From positions 1 to 64,000 of the forward strand of contig JAKLJP010000032.1 of the NCBI GenBank assembly GCA_023151115.1: 64,000 nt of DNA, read 5' to 3'. The position numbers were made by a program, and so were the translations under genes. This DNA is from Anaerolineae bacterium (GTDB lineage: Bacteria > Chloroflexota > Anaerolineae > 4572-78 > J111). How positions within the stretch are numbered: position 1 is the first letter of the stretch; each line of letters begins with the position of its first letter. The notes beneath the pieces were generated by a model. That model made no database searches and was not told the DNA's origin. It saw only the letters and a list, made by a program, of their open reading frames with translations. Below are positions 1 through 8,498 of this stretch, one piece after another.

Positions 1-2
1 CC

Positions 3-59
3 AAACTCGGCTTCGACCTCACTCCCAAGGAGGCTGCCCTTGTCCCAACCCCGGCTTAA
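3..59 (+). CDS. C-terminal end of an unidentified protein (5' cut by window)
   Basis: An open frame runs from the window edge and ends in TAA at 57-59, reading KLGFDLTPKEAALVPTPA. The sequence is coding-like but too short to assign to a family. It could equally be chance. Confidence 0.3.
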   Translation, partial: KLGFDLTPKEAALVPTPA

Positions 60-144
60 GCGCCAGTTTCTTAGGAAAAATGGTTAGCTATAGCGGCTAA
101 ATAGGGTGGGATATACGAGCTAATGTGGCCGCCACCTATGCTTT

Positions 145-403
145 TTGTGGGCCAGATATAAGCAGGCCGGGGTGGCCGTCAGCCGCATGGTCTGCCTGCT
201 GCAAGACGCGCCGTCGCTGGAACTGGTCCAGCCGGGACCGGTCTATTTGACCGGTCCGACCAGATTATTGTGCTCAAGGATGTCGCGTTGCGGCCCAGGG
301 CAAATTGGAGGAACTGCTTGCCAGCAGCCCGGAGATGCAGCAGTTGTGGGCCGATAATGCCGATACGGGCAATGGAAGGAATGGGCGCAAGGCAGAGGGG
401 TGA
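145..403 (+). pseudogene. Frame-broken remnant of an unidentified gene
   Basis: Three consecutive protein-like pieces lie in three frames: VSRMVCLLQDAPSLELVQ (about 178-240), DQIIVLKDVALR (about 260-295) and GKLEELLASSPEMQQLWADN (about 298-360), ending in TGA at 401-403. Joining them would need two single-base shifts. No family was recognised. The call rests only on the coding-like composition of each piece, so chance is possible. Confidence 0.25.
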
Positions 404-434
404 GAAAGCGGAGTTTTACTTAAAGCTTATCCAA

Positions 435-467
435 AAACCTGTCAGGTATTAAAAATCTGACAGGTTT
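435..467. repeat. Inverted repeat AAACCTGTCAG/CTGACAGGTTT
   Basis: Perfect 11-bp arms (435-445 and 457-467) are separated by an 11-nt AT-rich loop. It lies in the noncoding stretch left of the nucleotidase gene. It could be a terminator or a dispersed palindrome; there is no clear T-tract. Confidence 0.5.
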
Positions 468-505
468 GGACGCGGAGCATTGGCACAAGTTCGACAGTTT
501 TTAAT

Positions 506-545
506 AAAACAGGCGTGGCAAGCCTTGCCTTATCACGCCTGTTTT
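506..545 (-). terminator. Rho-independent terminator of the nucleotidase gene
   Basis: Perfect 12-bp arms AAAACAGGCGTG (506-517) and CACGCCTGTTTT (534-545) lie just past the stop of the leftward gene at 564. The arm ends are A/T-rich on both sides, giving a U-run in the leftward transcript. Confidence 0.75.
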
Positions 546-563
546 GCGTATTTACTATCTCGA

Positions 564-2216
564 TCAGGCTGGCGGAGCGACTCGCCGGCGCACCAGCAGG
601 CCGAGCGAGAGCAAAGCTACTCCTGCCAGCATCGCCGGCCACGGGCTGGCAGGCTCGCCGCCGGTAGTGGGTAAAGCTGCCGGGGTAGCGCCCTGGGTGA
701 TGCGACCATCCAGTTGGGCGCTGACCGGGCTGTTGTTCTGGAGGTAGGTACGGACTTCAGTGCGCACGTCAAGGCCGGTGTCTACATAGCTGGCCGGGGC
801 GAAAATCTCTTTGTAGCCGCCGGCAATCAAGCCCTGAAAGTCGCTGGTGGCGACTTTGTAGGTGGCGGCAGGGTCTAAGGGAGCGTAACCGGCAGCAGGG
901 TTGACCGGGTCGGTTAAAAGCTGGATATTGCTGGCTTGGCCATCCACAATATTGAAGCGCCCGCCGGAAATCTGAGAGAAGAAGTCGCTGCCGCTGCGGG
1001 AGACACTGTAGTTGAGTAGCTCTTGCACCTGCACCCCGGTCATGTCAAACACCAGGATTTTATTGGTGTAAGGCATCGCCGTGCGCAGGGTCTCCTCTAG
1101 AATGGTTCCCGGCGGAATAGGTTCGCGGAAGCTGCTGGAGGTAGACAGAGCCAGGTGGGCCTGGGCGGCGGAGCGGAAAACGTCCATGACCAGGTTACCC
1201 AGCAGGGCTTCGCCGGTAAACTGGCCCTCGGTAGACAACTCCACCACCACCTCGCCAATGGGCTGGTAAAGCGAGGCATACTGTGGGTCGGCTTGCAGGT
1301 CGGCCCGCATTTGGGCTACTCGCTGGACAACGTCTGGGTCTTCGGGTAGGTTGCTGCTCAAGCGGACCAACTCCCCGTTGACGGCGCTCAAGTCGCCGCC
1401 GCTGAAGGTCAGCTCCACCTGGCTGAGGTAGGTGAGGTACTGGAAGGGTGAAAGGTAATAAGTGTCGGTATTGGGAATCTGGCCCAGTTCTTCCTTGCGG
1501 TGGCTGTGGGTGCCAAAGATCAGGTCAATGCCGGGTACGGCCTGGGCCAGAGCAACATCATCCTCGAACAGGGCGTGACCGATCAGCACCACCGCCTCAA
1601 CCTGCTCCTGCTCGCGCAAAGCTTTGACCACTGCCTGGGCTGTTGCCACCCGGTCGGCAAAGGTTATGTTGGGGGCCGGCATAGTGGCCGGTTTGAGCAG
1701 CCGGACAAAGTCGGGGCCGGCCACGGCAAAGACGCCGATTTTATGGCCGCCTACCTCAAAAACCTGATAGGTTTTGCCCTCGTATTGGAAAAGCGGCTGG
1801 CCGTCAGAGCTGAGGACGTTGGAGCTTAAAATGGGATAGTTGATCTGCGAGCGGCATTGGGCAAATACGTCGGGACCGTAGTCGGCGTCGTGGTTGCCGA
1901 AGGCCATCGCGTCTACCAGGCCGTTAAGCCAACCCCATTCGGCGCACTGGTACTTGTCGGACCAGGCCGGTGAGCCGAGGTTCATGGTATCACCGCCGCT
2001 AAAGATGAGCGTATTGGGGTCGTTGGCCAGGGGTTTGAGGTAGGCAATGAGTCGAGCGATCCCGGCGGTATTGGCCTCGCCTTCGCCATAAAAGGGCACG
2101 GCGTGGGAGTGGTAATCCGAAAAGTGGATCAAGGTGACGGTGGTCTGATCCTGAGCTAAAGCAGGAGTGACACTGAACAGCAATAACAGCAAGGGGATGA
2201 GGAAGATTTTTTTCAT
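564..2216 (-). CDS. Secreted 5'-nucleotidase/UshA-family metallophosphoesterase with LPxTG-like tail
   Basis: A 550-aa exported nucleotidase of the UshA/YfkN type, expected to hydrolyse nucleoside 5'-phosphates or related phosphoesters outside the cell. Residues 1-21 form a signal peptide (MKKIFLIPLLLLLFSVTPALA). The two-metal metallophosphoesterase core shows FSDYHSH, GGDTMNLG, FGNHDADYG, GHALF and GTHSH. A 5'-nucleotidase C-terminal domain follows (about 325-480). The tail has LPTTGG at about 515, a hydrophobic stretch and RRR, which is the layout of a sortase or membrane-retention signal. The start at 2216 is chosen because the signal peptide begins there behind AAGGAGA; the 19 codons upstream look noncoding. 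No sortase gene is in the window, so cell-wall linkage is inference. Confidence 0.9.
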   Translation of the reverse strand: MKKIFLIPLLLLLFSVTPALAQDQTTVTLIHFSDYHSHAVPFYGEGEANTAGIARLIAYLKPLANDPNTLIFSGGDTMNLGSPAWSDKYQCAEWGWLNGLVDAMAFGNHDADYGPDVFAQCRSQINYPILSSNVLSSDGQPLFQYEGKTYQVFEVGGHKIGVFAVAGPDFVRLLKPATMPAPNITFADRVATAQAVVKALREQEQVEAVVLIGHALFEDDVALAQAVPGIDLIFGTHSHRKEELGQIPNTDTYYLSPFQYLTYLSQVELTFSGGDLSAVNGELVRLSSNLPEDPDVVQRVAQMRADLQADPQYASLYQPIGEVVVELSTEGQFTGEALLGNLVMDVFRSAAQAHLALSTSSSFREPIPPGTILEETLRTAMPYTNKILVFDMTGVQVQELLNYSVSRSGSDFFSQISGGRFNIVDGQASNIQLLTDPVNPAAGYAPLDPAATYKVATSDFQGLIAGGYKEIFAPASYVDTGLDVRTEVRTYLQNNSPVSAQLDGRITQGATPAALPTTGGEPASPWPAMLAGVALLSLGLLVRRRVAPPA

Positions 2217-2303
2217 GGCAAGTCTCCTTTTCAGTTGGTTATATTCGTTTGTTGTTACCTGGATTTGCAGCACAGGGAGGGAAAGCCCAGCCTATCCTCT
2301 AAA

Positions 2304-2332
2304 ATCATAGCTGATAAAAAGCAGATAGACAA
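2304..2332 (-). promoter_or_regulatory. Sigma-70-like promoter of the nucleotidase gene
   Basis: Reading leftward, TTGTCT (2332-2327), a 17-nt spacer, then TATGAT (2309-2304), about 85 nt before the start codon at 2216. Confidence 0.5.
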
Positions 2333-2413
2333 CCTTTACCGTTTCATTTGGATGGTTAAAATATGCCCTGATTGGCTCTACTCCTTACCCCGGTTTTACT
2401 CTAAAATCGGGGG

Positions 2414-3412
2414 ATGTCTACCATTAAATCCACTCAATCAAATCTCACCCGCGGCTACACGGCTGCCCTGGTCAGCGCCGCTATTCTATCTACCACGGCT
2501 ATCTTTATCCGCTACCTGACTCTCACTTACCACATGCCGCCGCTGGTGCTGGCCTTCTGGCGGGCCGGGCTGGTGGTGCTGACCCTGCTGCCGCTGCTGG
2601 CGTTGCTGTGGCCCAGTCTGCTGTACGTAAAACGCCAACACCTGTTCTATTTGGGCGGCTACGGCCTGCTGCTGGCCGTGTTCAACTCCCTGTGGACGCT
2701 GTCGGTGGCGCTGAATGGCGCGGCGGTAGCAACGGTGCTGGCCTACAGTTCAGCCGCGTTCACGGCGCTGCTGGGCCGGTGGCTGCTCAACGAGCGCCTG
2801 GATTGGGCCAAGTTGCTGGCCGTGACTCTGAGCCTGGGCGGCTGCGTTTTGGTCTCCGGGGCGCTGGACCCTGCGGTCTGGCAGACCAACCTGATGGGGA
2901 TTGTCGTGGGCGCGCTCACCGGCCTGGGCTATGCCATTTACAGCTTGATGGGCCGCTCAGCTTCGCAGCGCGGGCTGAACCCCTGGACTACCATCGGCTA
3001 TACCTTTACCTTTGCCACCGTCTTTCTGCTAGGCTTCAACCTGCTGCCGGGGGGACTCATCCCCGGTGCGGCCATTCGTTCCGATGATTTCTTTGCCCTG
3101 GGGAGTACGCTCAACGGCTGGGGCGTCCTGTTCTTATTGGCGGCAGGGCCAACTATCGCCGGTTTTGGCTTGTACAACGTCAGCCTGAGCTACCTGCCTT
3201 CCAGCGTGGCTAACTTGATTGCCACGCTGGAACCGGCCTTTACCGCGCTGATCGCTTATGTCCTGCTGGGCGAACGACTGAACGGCTGGCAGCTTACCGG
3301 CAGCTTGCTGATTCTGACCGGCGTGGTCTTCCTGAGAGTTTACGAAGGGCGGCTGGCGAGCCAACGCCCAGCCCCACCGCCGAGGGTTAGAGAAGCCGTT
3401 TCGGTGGAGTAA
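2414..3412 (+). CDS. DMT-superfamily (EamA) permease
   Basis: A 332-aa protein with about ten hydrophobic segments and the duplicated EamA (RhaT/YdcZ-like) architecture. The first half ends near residue 155 and the second starts around GIVVGALTGLGYAIYSLMG. Conserved landmarks include a Pro/Glu-containing ATLEPAFTALIAYVLLGERL segment near the C-terminus. It probably exports or imports a small metabolite; the substrate cannot be told from sequence. It is a lone gene, divergent from the nucleotidase and convergent with the MFS gene. The start at 2414 is the first in-frame ATG before TM1; the upstream GGGGG is only a weak ribosome site. Confidence 0.88.
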   Translation: MSTIKSTQSNLTRGYTAALVSAAILSTTAIFIRYLTLTYHMPPLVLAFWRAGLVVLTLLPLLALLWPSLLYVKRQHLFYLGGYGLLLAVFNSLWTLSVALNGAAVATVLAYSSAAFTALLGRWLLNERLDWAKLLAVTLSLGGCVLVSGALDPAVWQTNLMGIVVGALTGLGYAIYSLMGRSASQRGLNPWTTIGYTFTFATVFLLGFNLLPGGLIPGAAIRSDDFFALGSTLNGWGVLFLLAAGPTIAGFGLYNVSLSYLPSSVANLIATLEPAFTALIAYVLLGERLNGWQLTGSLLILTGVVFLRVYEGRLASQRPAPPPRVREAVSVE

Positions 3413-3419
3413 AAAAATA

Positions 3420-3450
3420 AGGAGTGCAAAAGCTAAGCTTTTGCACTCCT
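3420..3450 (-). terminator. Terminator between convergent EamA and MFS genes
   Basis: Perfect 15-bp arms AGGAGTGCAAAAGCT (3420-3434) and AGCTTTTGCACTCCT (3436-3450) surround a 1-nt centre. Read leftward, the stem is followed by an AT-rich stretch with seven Ts, as expected for the MFS gene. Confidence 0.7.
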
Positions 3451-3493
3451 GGAAAACAGTAACCAATGATCAGTCTGACTGTCTGGCTACTGA

Positions 3494-4813
3494 TTACTGT
3501 TCACTGACCACTGCCCCAGCTATAGAAGGCGCTTCGCCGGCCCGCGAAACTGATTGGATTCGTGAAACTGCCCCTGGCCGGGTGCGTAGCACCACCAGGG
3601 TGAGAGCAATAGCCGCTCCCGTAACCAGGGCCGAGGTCAGAAAGATGCTTTGGGCCGAGAGCCACCAACTAGCAACAGCTACCAATAGCGGACCAACCAC
3701 CCCGCCCAACGCCGCCGACGACTCTTTGAGGCCCATCACTTTGGCCCGATGTTCCTCGGCGGTCAAGTCGAGATAGAAGGCGCTCAAGGCCGGGGCCAAC
3801 AGCGCTCCACCCAACCCGGCGATAATGGCGACCACAAACATCGGCCAGAACCGCTCTACCACCGTCATCCCCAGGTAGAATAACAGGTTCAAGCTAAAGC
3901 CAAGGGCAATGATCCAGCGGCGGCCAAAGCGGTCGCTCAGCCGGCCCAGCGTCGTCTGGCCGGCGACCATAGCCAGACCATAACCGCCGACAATCAGGCC
4001 AAACTCGGTGGTGGTAAAGCCCAAGTTATCGTAAAAGTAAAAGACCATCTGCGGCTCGATGAAGGCGAAAGCAAATACACTCACAAAGTCGAGCAGCAGC
4101 AGCGTACCCAAAATCAGCAGCGGCCGGGGCAGCGAGGCCAGCCAACCGCCTGCTTCGCCATTCGCCGGACGCAGCGCGGCCACCGTCGGGCGCACCAGGA
4201 CCGAGCGGGTTTCGGGCACCAAAAAAATGGCCGATAGCAGCCCCAAAAAAGCCAGTCCTGCCGACAGCCCAAACGGGGCAGCAAAACCCCAGTGATCGTA
4301 CAGGAAGCCGCCTATGGCCGGGCCAAAGATAAAGCCAGCCCCATAGCTGCCCATCAAAATCCCCACCCACTGAGCGCGCTGTTGTTCGGGCATAATATCG
4401 GCCACCACGCCCATCGCCGACGGCAGCAGGCCCGCCGTAATCGCGCCCTGGAAGAAACGCACAGCAATGTAAGCGCCGGTTGACTCGACCAGCAGATAGG
4501 CCAAGTTCGCCAGCACCACACCGGCCAGGGCTACGAGGATGAGTGGGCGGCGGCCAAAACGGTCGGCCAGCGTGCCCATAAAAGGAGCTAACAAGAACTG
4601 GGCAATAGCAAAGGCCATGGTCATAAAGCCCAGCGCCTCCACCCCAGAGCCAAATTCGCCCAGGCGCTTGGCAAAGACTGGCATGACAATGCCATAGCCG
4701 GTCATCATCAGGCCCACGCTGGCGGCTAACAGCATGATGATGGTCCGCGCCCGGCGTGGTTCAAACACGACCGCTTCTTTAATGGCAGGTTGATTTTTGG
4801 TTGAATGTTCCAT
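3494..4813 (-). CDS. Major facilitator superfamily transporter (drug:H+ antiporter type)
   Basis: About 439 aa with roughly 12 membrane segments. Motif A occurs in both halves, GTLADRFGRRP after TM2 and GRLSDRFGRRW in the second half, which is the signature of 12-TM MFS carriers of the TetA/Bmr group. It is probably an efflux pump, substrate unknown. The chosen ATG at 4813 starts MEHSTKNQPAIKE; the 38 codons upstream show no protein-like pattern. The ribosome site (AAAGGTG) is a little far from it. The last residues run into a short tandem repeat (about 3460-3510), like many genes in this window. Confidence 0.88.
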   Translation of the reverse strand: MEHSTKNQPAIKEAVVFEPRRARTIIMLLAASVGLMMTGYGIVMPVFAKRLGEFGSGVEALGFMTMAFAIAQFLLAPFMGTLADRFGRRPLILVALAGVVLANLAYLLVESTGAYIAVRFFQGAITAGLLPSAMGVVADIMPEQQRAQWVGILMGSYGAGFIFGPAIGGFLYDHWGFAAPFGLSAGLAFLGLLSAIFLVPETRSVLVRPTVAALRPANGEAGGWLASLPRPLLILGTLLLLDFVSVFAFAFIEPQMVFYFYDNLGFTTTEFGLIVGGYGLAMVAGQTTLGRLSDRFGRRWIIALGFSLNLLFYLGMTVVERFWPMFVVAIIAGLGGALLAPALSAFYLDLTAEEHRAKVMGLKESSAALGGVVGPLLVAVASWWLSAQSIFLTSALVTGAAIALTLVVLRTRPGAVSRIQSVSRAGEAPSIAGAVVSEQ

Positions 4814-5020
4814 GATTGCAAACACACCTTTTGGGGATAGATTCAATTTCAGTTGGGAATTGGGGCCCAAAGCTTGCTTTGACTCTTCCAAACCAAGGTT
4901 TGGCCTCCAATTTCGGCAATCGCCCACTCATTTTGGTTACATCCATTTCACACCTGCCCAGTATAGCAATGATTAGCCGCCGCGTCATCCGATAAAAGGT
5001 GTATTCGCGACTCAACAAAA

Positions 5021-5049
5021 AAGGGAGCGACTGGGGTAGCCGCTCCCTT
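5021..5049 (-). terminator. Terminator after the DnaB-C-like ATPase gene
   Basis: Arms AAGGGAGCG (5021-5029) and CGCTCCCTT (5041-5049) have two further CT/AG pairs inside. Read leftward they are followed by a run of Ts, 20 nt after the stop at 5070. Confidence 0.8.
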
Positions 5050-5069
5050 AAAAACACTTGTTTCTACAC

Positions 5070-6275
5070 TTATTCGACAATAATTTTCTCGTCAATCAAT
5101 TTCTGCTCCACCAGGTTGCCTTTGGGGTTAAAGCAGAAATGCTGCGGGCGCATTTGAAATTCCACATCAATCATAGCCCGGCCGGCCCGGTTCTTCTCCA
5201 GCGTAAAGACAACCCAATCGCGGTAGCTGTCGCTTTTGTAGGGGTTGAAGGAGACATGATCTTTGGAGAGGATGTGGAATTTGTTGTTCATGATGATGGC
5301 AATATCACACTCATAATCCAGGGCGGAACTGCCGCGCAGGTGGTACAGGTGCATACGTTTGCTGCGCAGCCCTTCGCGGTCGGCGGCCACAATAGCCACA
5401 ATCGGAATATTTTGGGTCATGGCCAGGTCTTTCAACCCTTCGACAATGATGGTGACTTTGTCGTTTTCGTCGGCGGCGCGCTCCGGGTAAATGGCAATCT
5501 TTTGCAGGTAATCTAAAAAAAGGACCATCTTGCCGCCGGTGGCTTCGGCAATCTGGCGGGTCATCTCGCGGATGCTGTTGAGTGTAGTCACGGCCGGGCT
5601 GGCCTTCATCAGAATCAGGCGGTCGGCATAGCGGTTAATTGTTTCCATCGCTTTGGCAGTCTTGGGATGCTGTGATAGAATCTGTTGTAGACCGACATTC
5701 CCATCGTTTCGTACCCACTCCCGCGCCCGTTTGCTGACCACGATGTTATGCAAATCCTTAAGGCGAATCCCCGCACTGGCATCACTGGTGGTTGGATCAA
5801 TACTTTCCTGGCAAATCAGTCGGTTTAATAAGTGAACTTCACTGTGTTCATAGGAGATGTAAAAAGCGTAGGTGGCTTCATTCAAGGCCAGGTTACGGGC
5901 CATTTGAAGGGCGGTAATGGTTTTGCCAATGCCTTGTGCGCCACCCAGCAGAACCAATTCGGTGCGGCGCAGCCCGCCGCCAATCAGGCGGTCAAGCTGG
6001 TCAAAGCCGGTGGGTACAGGTAAATATTCGTCAAGTTCACCCTGGACCACCATACGGTCGGCTTCTCTTAAAACCTGGCTCAGGCTGCGGGGGGCAGGGC
6101 CGCCGGGGCGGCGCTGGGCGGTAGCAGTCCCACGCGGCACGCGGGGCGCGGGCGATTGATCTGGAGGCGCACTCTGAGCGCTAGCTGGCGGCGTTGGCTG
6201 TGGCCGTGACGGCAGCGGCTGAACGGGGCGCTGCGATGGCGGCTGTGGCATTGGCTTTTCCGGCGAGGCTGGCAT
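5070..6275 (-). CDS. DnaB-helicase C-terminal-like (RecA-fold) ATPase without the DnaB N-domain
   Basis: 401 aa. Residues 1-65 are Pro/Ala/Gln-rich and look disordered. A RecA-type ATPase domain of the replicative-helicase/RadA/KaiC kind follows, with Walker A GGAQGIGKT at 111-119, ISYEHSE about 140-146 and Walker B KMVLFLDYLQ at 249-258. The LIGGG lead-in (98-102) and the DYLQ Walker B resemble DnaB rather than KaiC. The DnaB N-terminal primase-binding domain is missing, so it is probably not the main replicative helicase. It may be a repair or accessory ATPase. The start at 6275 has AAGGGG upstream. It is a single gene with its own promoter and terminator. Confidence 0.8.
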   Translation of the reverse strand: MPASPEKPMPQPPSQRPVQPLPSRPQPTPPASAQSAPPDQSPAPRVPRGTATAQRRPGGPAPRSLSQVLREADRMVVQGELDEYLPVPTGFDQLDRLIGGGLRRTELVLLGGAQGIGKTITALQMARNLALNEATYAFYISYEHSEVHLLNRLICQESIDPTTSDASAGIRLKDLHNIVVSKRAREWVRNDGNVGLQQILSQHPKTAKAMETINRYADRLILMKASPAVTTLNSIREMTRQIAEATGGKMVLFLDYLQKIAIYPERAADENDKVTIIVEGLKDLAMTQNIPIVAIVAADREGLRSKRMHLYHLRGSSALDYECDIAIIMNNKFHILSKDHVSFNPYKSDSYRDWVVFTLEKNRAGRAMIDVEFQMRPQHFCFNPKGNLVEQKLIDEKIIVE

Positions 6276-6403
6276 AGTTTCCCCTTAGCATCCCACTTGT
6301 CTGTTAGAAGATGAGAAAAGCAGTTGCCTCAGCCTGTGTTCTCCCCAAACAGATTGAAGCATCTACTTTATTAGATAAGTTGTTGAAGTTGATTATCTCA
6401 GTC

Positions 6404-6432
6404 ATTATACCAGATAGGCCACCTCAAAACAA
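6404..6432 (-). promoter_or_regulatory. Promoter of the DnaB-C-like gene
   Basis: Reading leftward: TTGTTT (6432-6427), 17-nt spacer, consensus TATAAT (6409-6404). This predicts a leader of about 120 nt. Confidence 0.5.
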
Positions 6433-6494
6433 CTGTGGCTTGTAGGTGATAAGTCCTAGCAATGTTAAAAGAGTTAAGGTAAAGATCAAGTAAA

Positions 6495-6541
6495 TTCCCC
6501 AATCTCGTTCCCAAACTGAGTTTGGGAACGAGATTGGGGAA
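6495..6541. repeat. CTCGTTCCCAAAC palindrome, copy 1
   Basis: Near-perfect 23-bp arms (6495-6517 and 6519-6541) around one base. It belongs to the dispersed palindrome family also found at 22127-22171, 26851-26893 and 26922-26954. The right arm runs into the GGGGAAAGG ribosome site of the next gene. Confidence 0.75.
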
Positions 6542-6554
6542 AGGCAAACTACTG

Positions 6555-7079
6555 TTGAAAACGCATCCTTTTATCCGCCTGGCCTATCAGGCCATCGAAA
6601 CCTATTTAACAACCGGCAAAATCATAGCCCCCCCGCAGCCTCTACCGGTTGAACTGGCCGAGCCTGGCGCGGTTTTTGTCTCGCTCCACCTGGCCGATGG
6701 GCGGCTGCGCGGCTGCCGGGGCACGGTTACCCCCACCCACCCCAACCTGGCCGAAGCCATTATCCACACGGCCATCGCTTCGGCCACCGATGACCCCCGC
6801 TTTCCGCCCATGACGGCGGCTGAACTGCCCGGACTGCAAGTAAAAGTAGATGTCCTCAGCCCTATGGAACCCGTGACCGACTTGAGCCAATTGGACGAAA
6901 AAATCTATGGGGTTTTTATTCAATCCGGCTACCGCCGCGCCTTGTTGTTACCCGATATCCCGTCGGTTGACAGCGTTCCCCGGCAGTTGGAACTGGTTCG
7001 GCTCAAGGCCGGCCTGTCTCCCACTGAACCGGCCGAGCTTTTCCGGTTTACAGTGACTCGTTATCAAGAGAAAGGTTAA
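6555..7079 (+). CDS. AMMECR1-domain protein (AmmeMemoRadiSam system protein A type)
   Basis: About 174 aa covering the whole AMMECR1 domain. Hallmarks are GAVFVSLHLADGRLRGCRG near residue 35, IASATDDPRFPPM, and the KVDVLSPMEPV strand. The biochemical role of the family is not settled. In prokaryotes it often occurs beside Memo-like and radical-SAM genes, but neither partner is here. The start is uncertain. TTG at 6555 lies 10 nt after GGGGAAAGG; a longer frame from TTG 6522 would translate the palindrome. The C39-peptidase gene starts 4 nt downstream, suggesting co-transcription. Confidence 0.85.
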   Translation: MKTHPFIRLAYQAIETYLTTGKIIAPPQPLPVELAEPGAVFVSLHLADGRLRGCRGTVTPTHPNLAEAIIHTAIASATDDPRFPPMTAAELPGLQVKVDVLSPMEPVTDLSQLDEKIYGVFIQSGYRRALLLPDIPSVDSVPRQLELVRLKAGLSPTEPAELFRFTVTRYQEKG

Positions 7080-7083
7080 GTTA

Positions 7084-8400
7084 ATGCAGACTCGTGTTCG
7101 ACGCCCTTACGAAAAAAAGTTAATTAGCAAGGGCGGGGCGCTGATTTTTGGCCTGGGCCTGGGCGCTTTGCTGGCAACCGCTGCTATCGGCGTCGCCTTG
7201 GCCATGCCCACCCTTAGCCCTCATCTGGACAACCTGGTTTACCGCGCCCGCACTTATTATCGTAAACTCATACCTCATCCCGAATATTTGCCCACTCCTG
7301 TCCCGACAGCCGTGGTAACTGGGCTAACTCCGGCGGCGCCGATCCAGGCGCACCCCCCAGAATCTACCCCCACCTCTACGGCGACTTTGTCGCCAACTTC
7401 CACCCCCATTCCCATAACAACTAGCCTCACCGAACAGGTAATTACACCTTCGCCGTCTCCTATCCCCAACGTCGCTTTGCAATCCGTTGGTAGCAGCATT
7501 CAACTCAGTGGAATTAACCATCAATGGCAAACATGGAACAACTGCGGACCGGCTACGGTAACGATGAATCTCAGCTATTTTGGCCGGCCCGAACTGCAAG
7601 CCGACGCCGCGCCTTTTCTTAAACCCAACCGCGATGATAAAAACGTCAACCCGGAAGAGTTGGCGGCCTATGCCCGCACCACCGGCATGGAAGCGCTGGT
7701 CCGGCGGGGCGGCTCGATTGAGCAGCTTAAACTTTTGCTCAGCAACAACCTGCCGGTGCTGGCCGAAACATGGCTGGTCCACGATGGCGACGGCCTGGGG
7801 CATTACCGGTTGGTTACCGGCTTTGACGATACCGCCGACCAGTTCAACACTTTTGACTCGCTCAACGGCCCGGACTTCAAAGTGACTTATGAGCAGTTCG
7901 ACAGCGATTGGCGCGTCTTCAACCGTACCTACGTGCTGGTCTATCCGTCAGAGCAGGCTGAGACGGTGGCGGCGATTATTGGCCCGGATATGGACGACAC
8001 TACCCTAAATGAACGACTGACGGCCGAGGCTCAGGCTGAAACTGAAGCTAATCCAAATGACGCTATTGCTTTTTTCAACCAGGGCGATGCTCTGACCCGC
8101 CTGGGCCGCTTTCAAGAAGCGGTAGCCGCATTTGACCGGGCGCGGCAGTTGGGGTTACACTGGCGGCGGCTGTGGTATCAATTTACCCCGTTTGAAGCGT
8201 ATTATGCCGCCGGTCGCTACCAGGATGTTTTGGACCTGGCCGAGGCGACCCTCAAAGGTTCGGGTGGTCTGGAAGAAGCTTACTATTACAAGGGGCTGGC
8301 TCTGCGAGCATTGGGTCAGCCGGGTGCGGAGCAAGAGTTTCAGGCTGCGTTGGATTACAATCCTAACTTTGCCGCCGCAGCCGAGGCGATGCAAAATTAA
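7084..8400 (+). CDS. Membrane-anchored C39-like cysteine peptidase with TPR repeats
   Basis: 438 aa. A basic N-terminus and one membrane segment (about 18-41) are followed by a Pro/Thr/Ser-rich linker (65-128). A C39-like papain-fold domain spans about 138-290, with Cys154 in NNCGPAT and His240 in GLGHYRLVTGF as the likely catalytic pair. At least two TPR units cover about 325-436 (DAIAFFNQGDALTRLGRFQEA and a later EAYYYKGLALRALG). The peptidase would sit outside the membrane. It has the C39_2 pattern, and no ABC transporter is attached, so it is not a classical bacteriocin processor. Substrate unknown. It directly follows the AMMECR1 gene. Confidence 0.85.
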   Translation: MQTRVRRPYEKKLISKGGALIFGLGLGALLATAAIGVALAMPTLSPHLDNLVYRARTYYRKLIPHPEYLPTPVPTAVVTGLTPAAPIQAHPPESTPTSTATLSPTSTPIPITTSLTEQVITPSPSPIPNVALQSVGSSIQLSGINHQWQTWNNCGPATVTMNLSYFGRPELQADAAPFLKPNRDDKNVNPEELAAYARTTGMEALVRRGGSIEQLKLLLSNNLPVLAETWLVHDGDGLGHYRLVTGFDDTADQFNTFDSLNGPDFKVTYEQFDSDWRVFNRTYVLVYPSEQAETVAAIIGPDMDDTTLNERLTAEAQAETEANPNDAIAFFNQGDALTRLGRFQEAVAAFDRARQLGLHWRRLWYQFTPFEAYYAAGRYQDVLDLAEATLKGSGGLEEAYYYKGLALRALGQPGAEQEFQAALDYNPNFAAAAEAMQN

Positions 8401-8416
8401 TGGAACTGAGGGAACT

Positions 8417-8472
8417 AAGGGAACTCGTAGGAACTGAGGGCAATAAGTTCCTTTAGTTCCTACGAGTTCCTT
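8417..8472. terminator. Repeat-built hairpin after the C39-TPR gene
   Basis: The left arm (8417-8435) and right arm (8455-8472, AGTTCCTACGAGTTCCTT) pair over 18 bp with one bulge. The left side is built of GGAACTNAG-type repeats. There is only a short T-run, so termination is possible but unproven. Confidence 0.5.
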
Positions 8473-8498
8473 AAACCCCTTTAAAAAGCAGGTTATCC

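Noticed and set aside
2235..2519. 94-aa plus-strand frame over the nucleotidase promoter and EamA start
   Set aside because: It overlaps a promoter and a real gene in another frame, with no protein-like pattern.
6522..6554. Longer AMMECR1 start at TTG 6522
   Set aside because: It would translate the palindrome arm; a better ribosome site lies before 6555.
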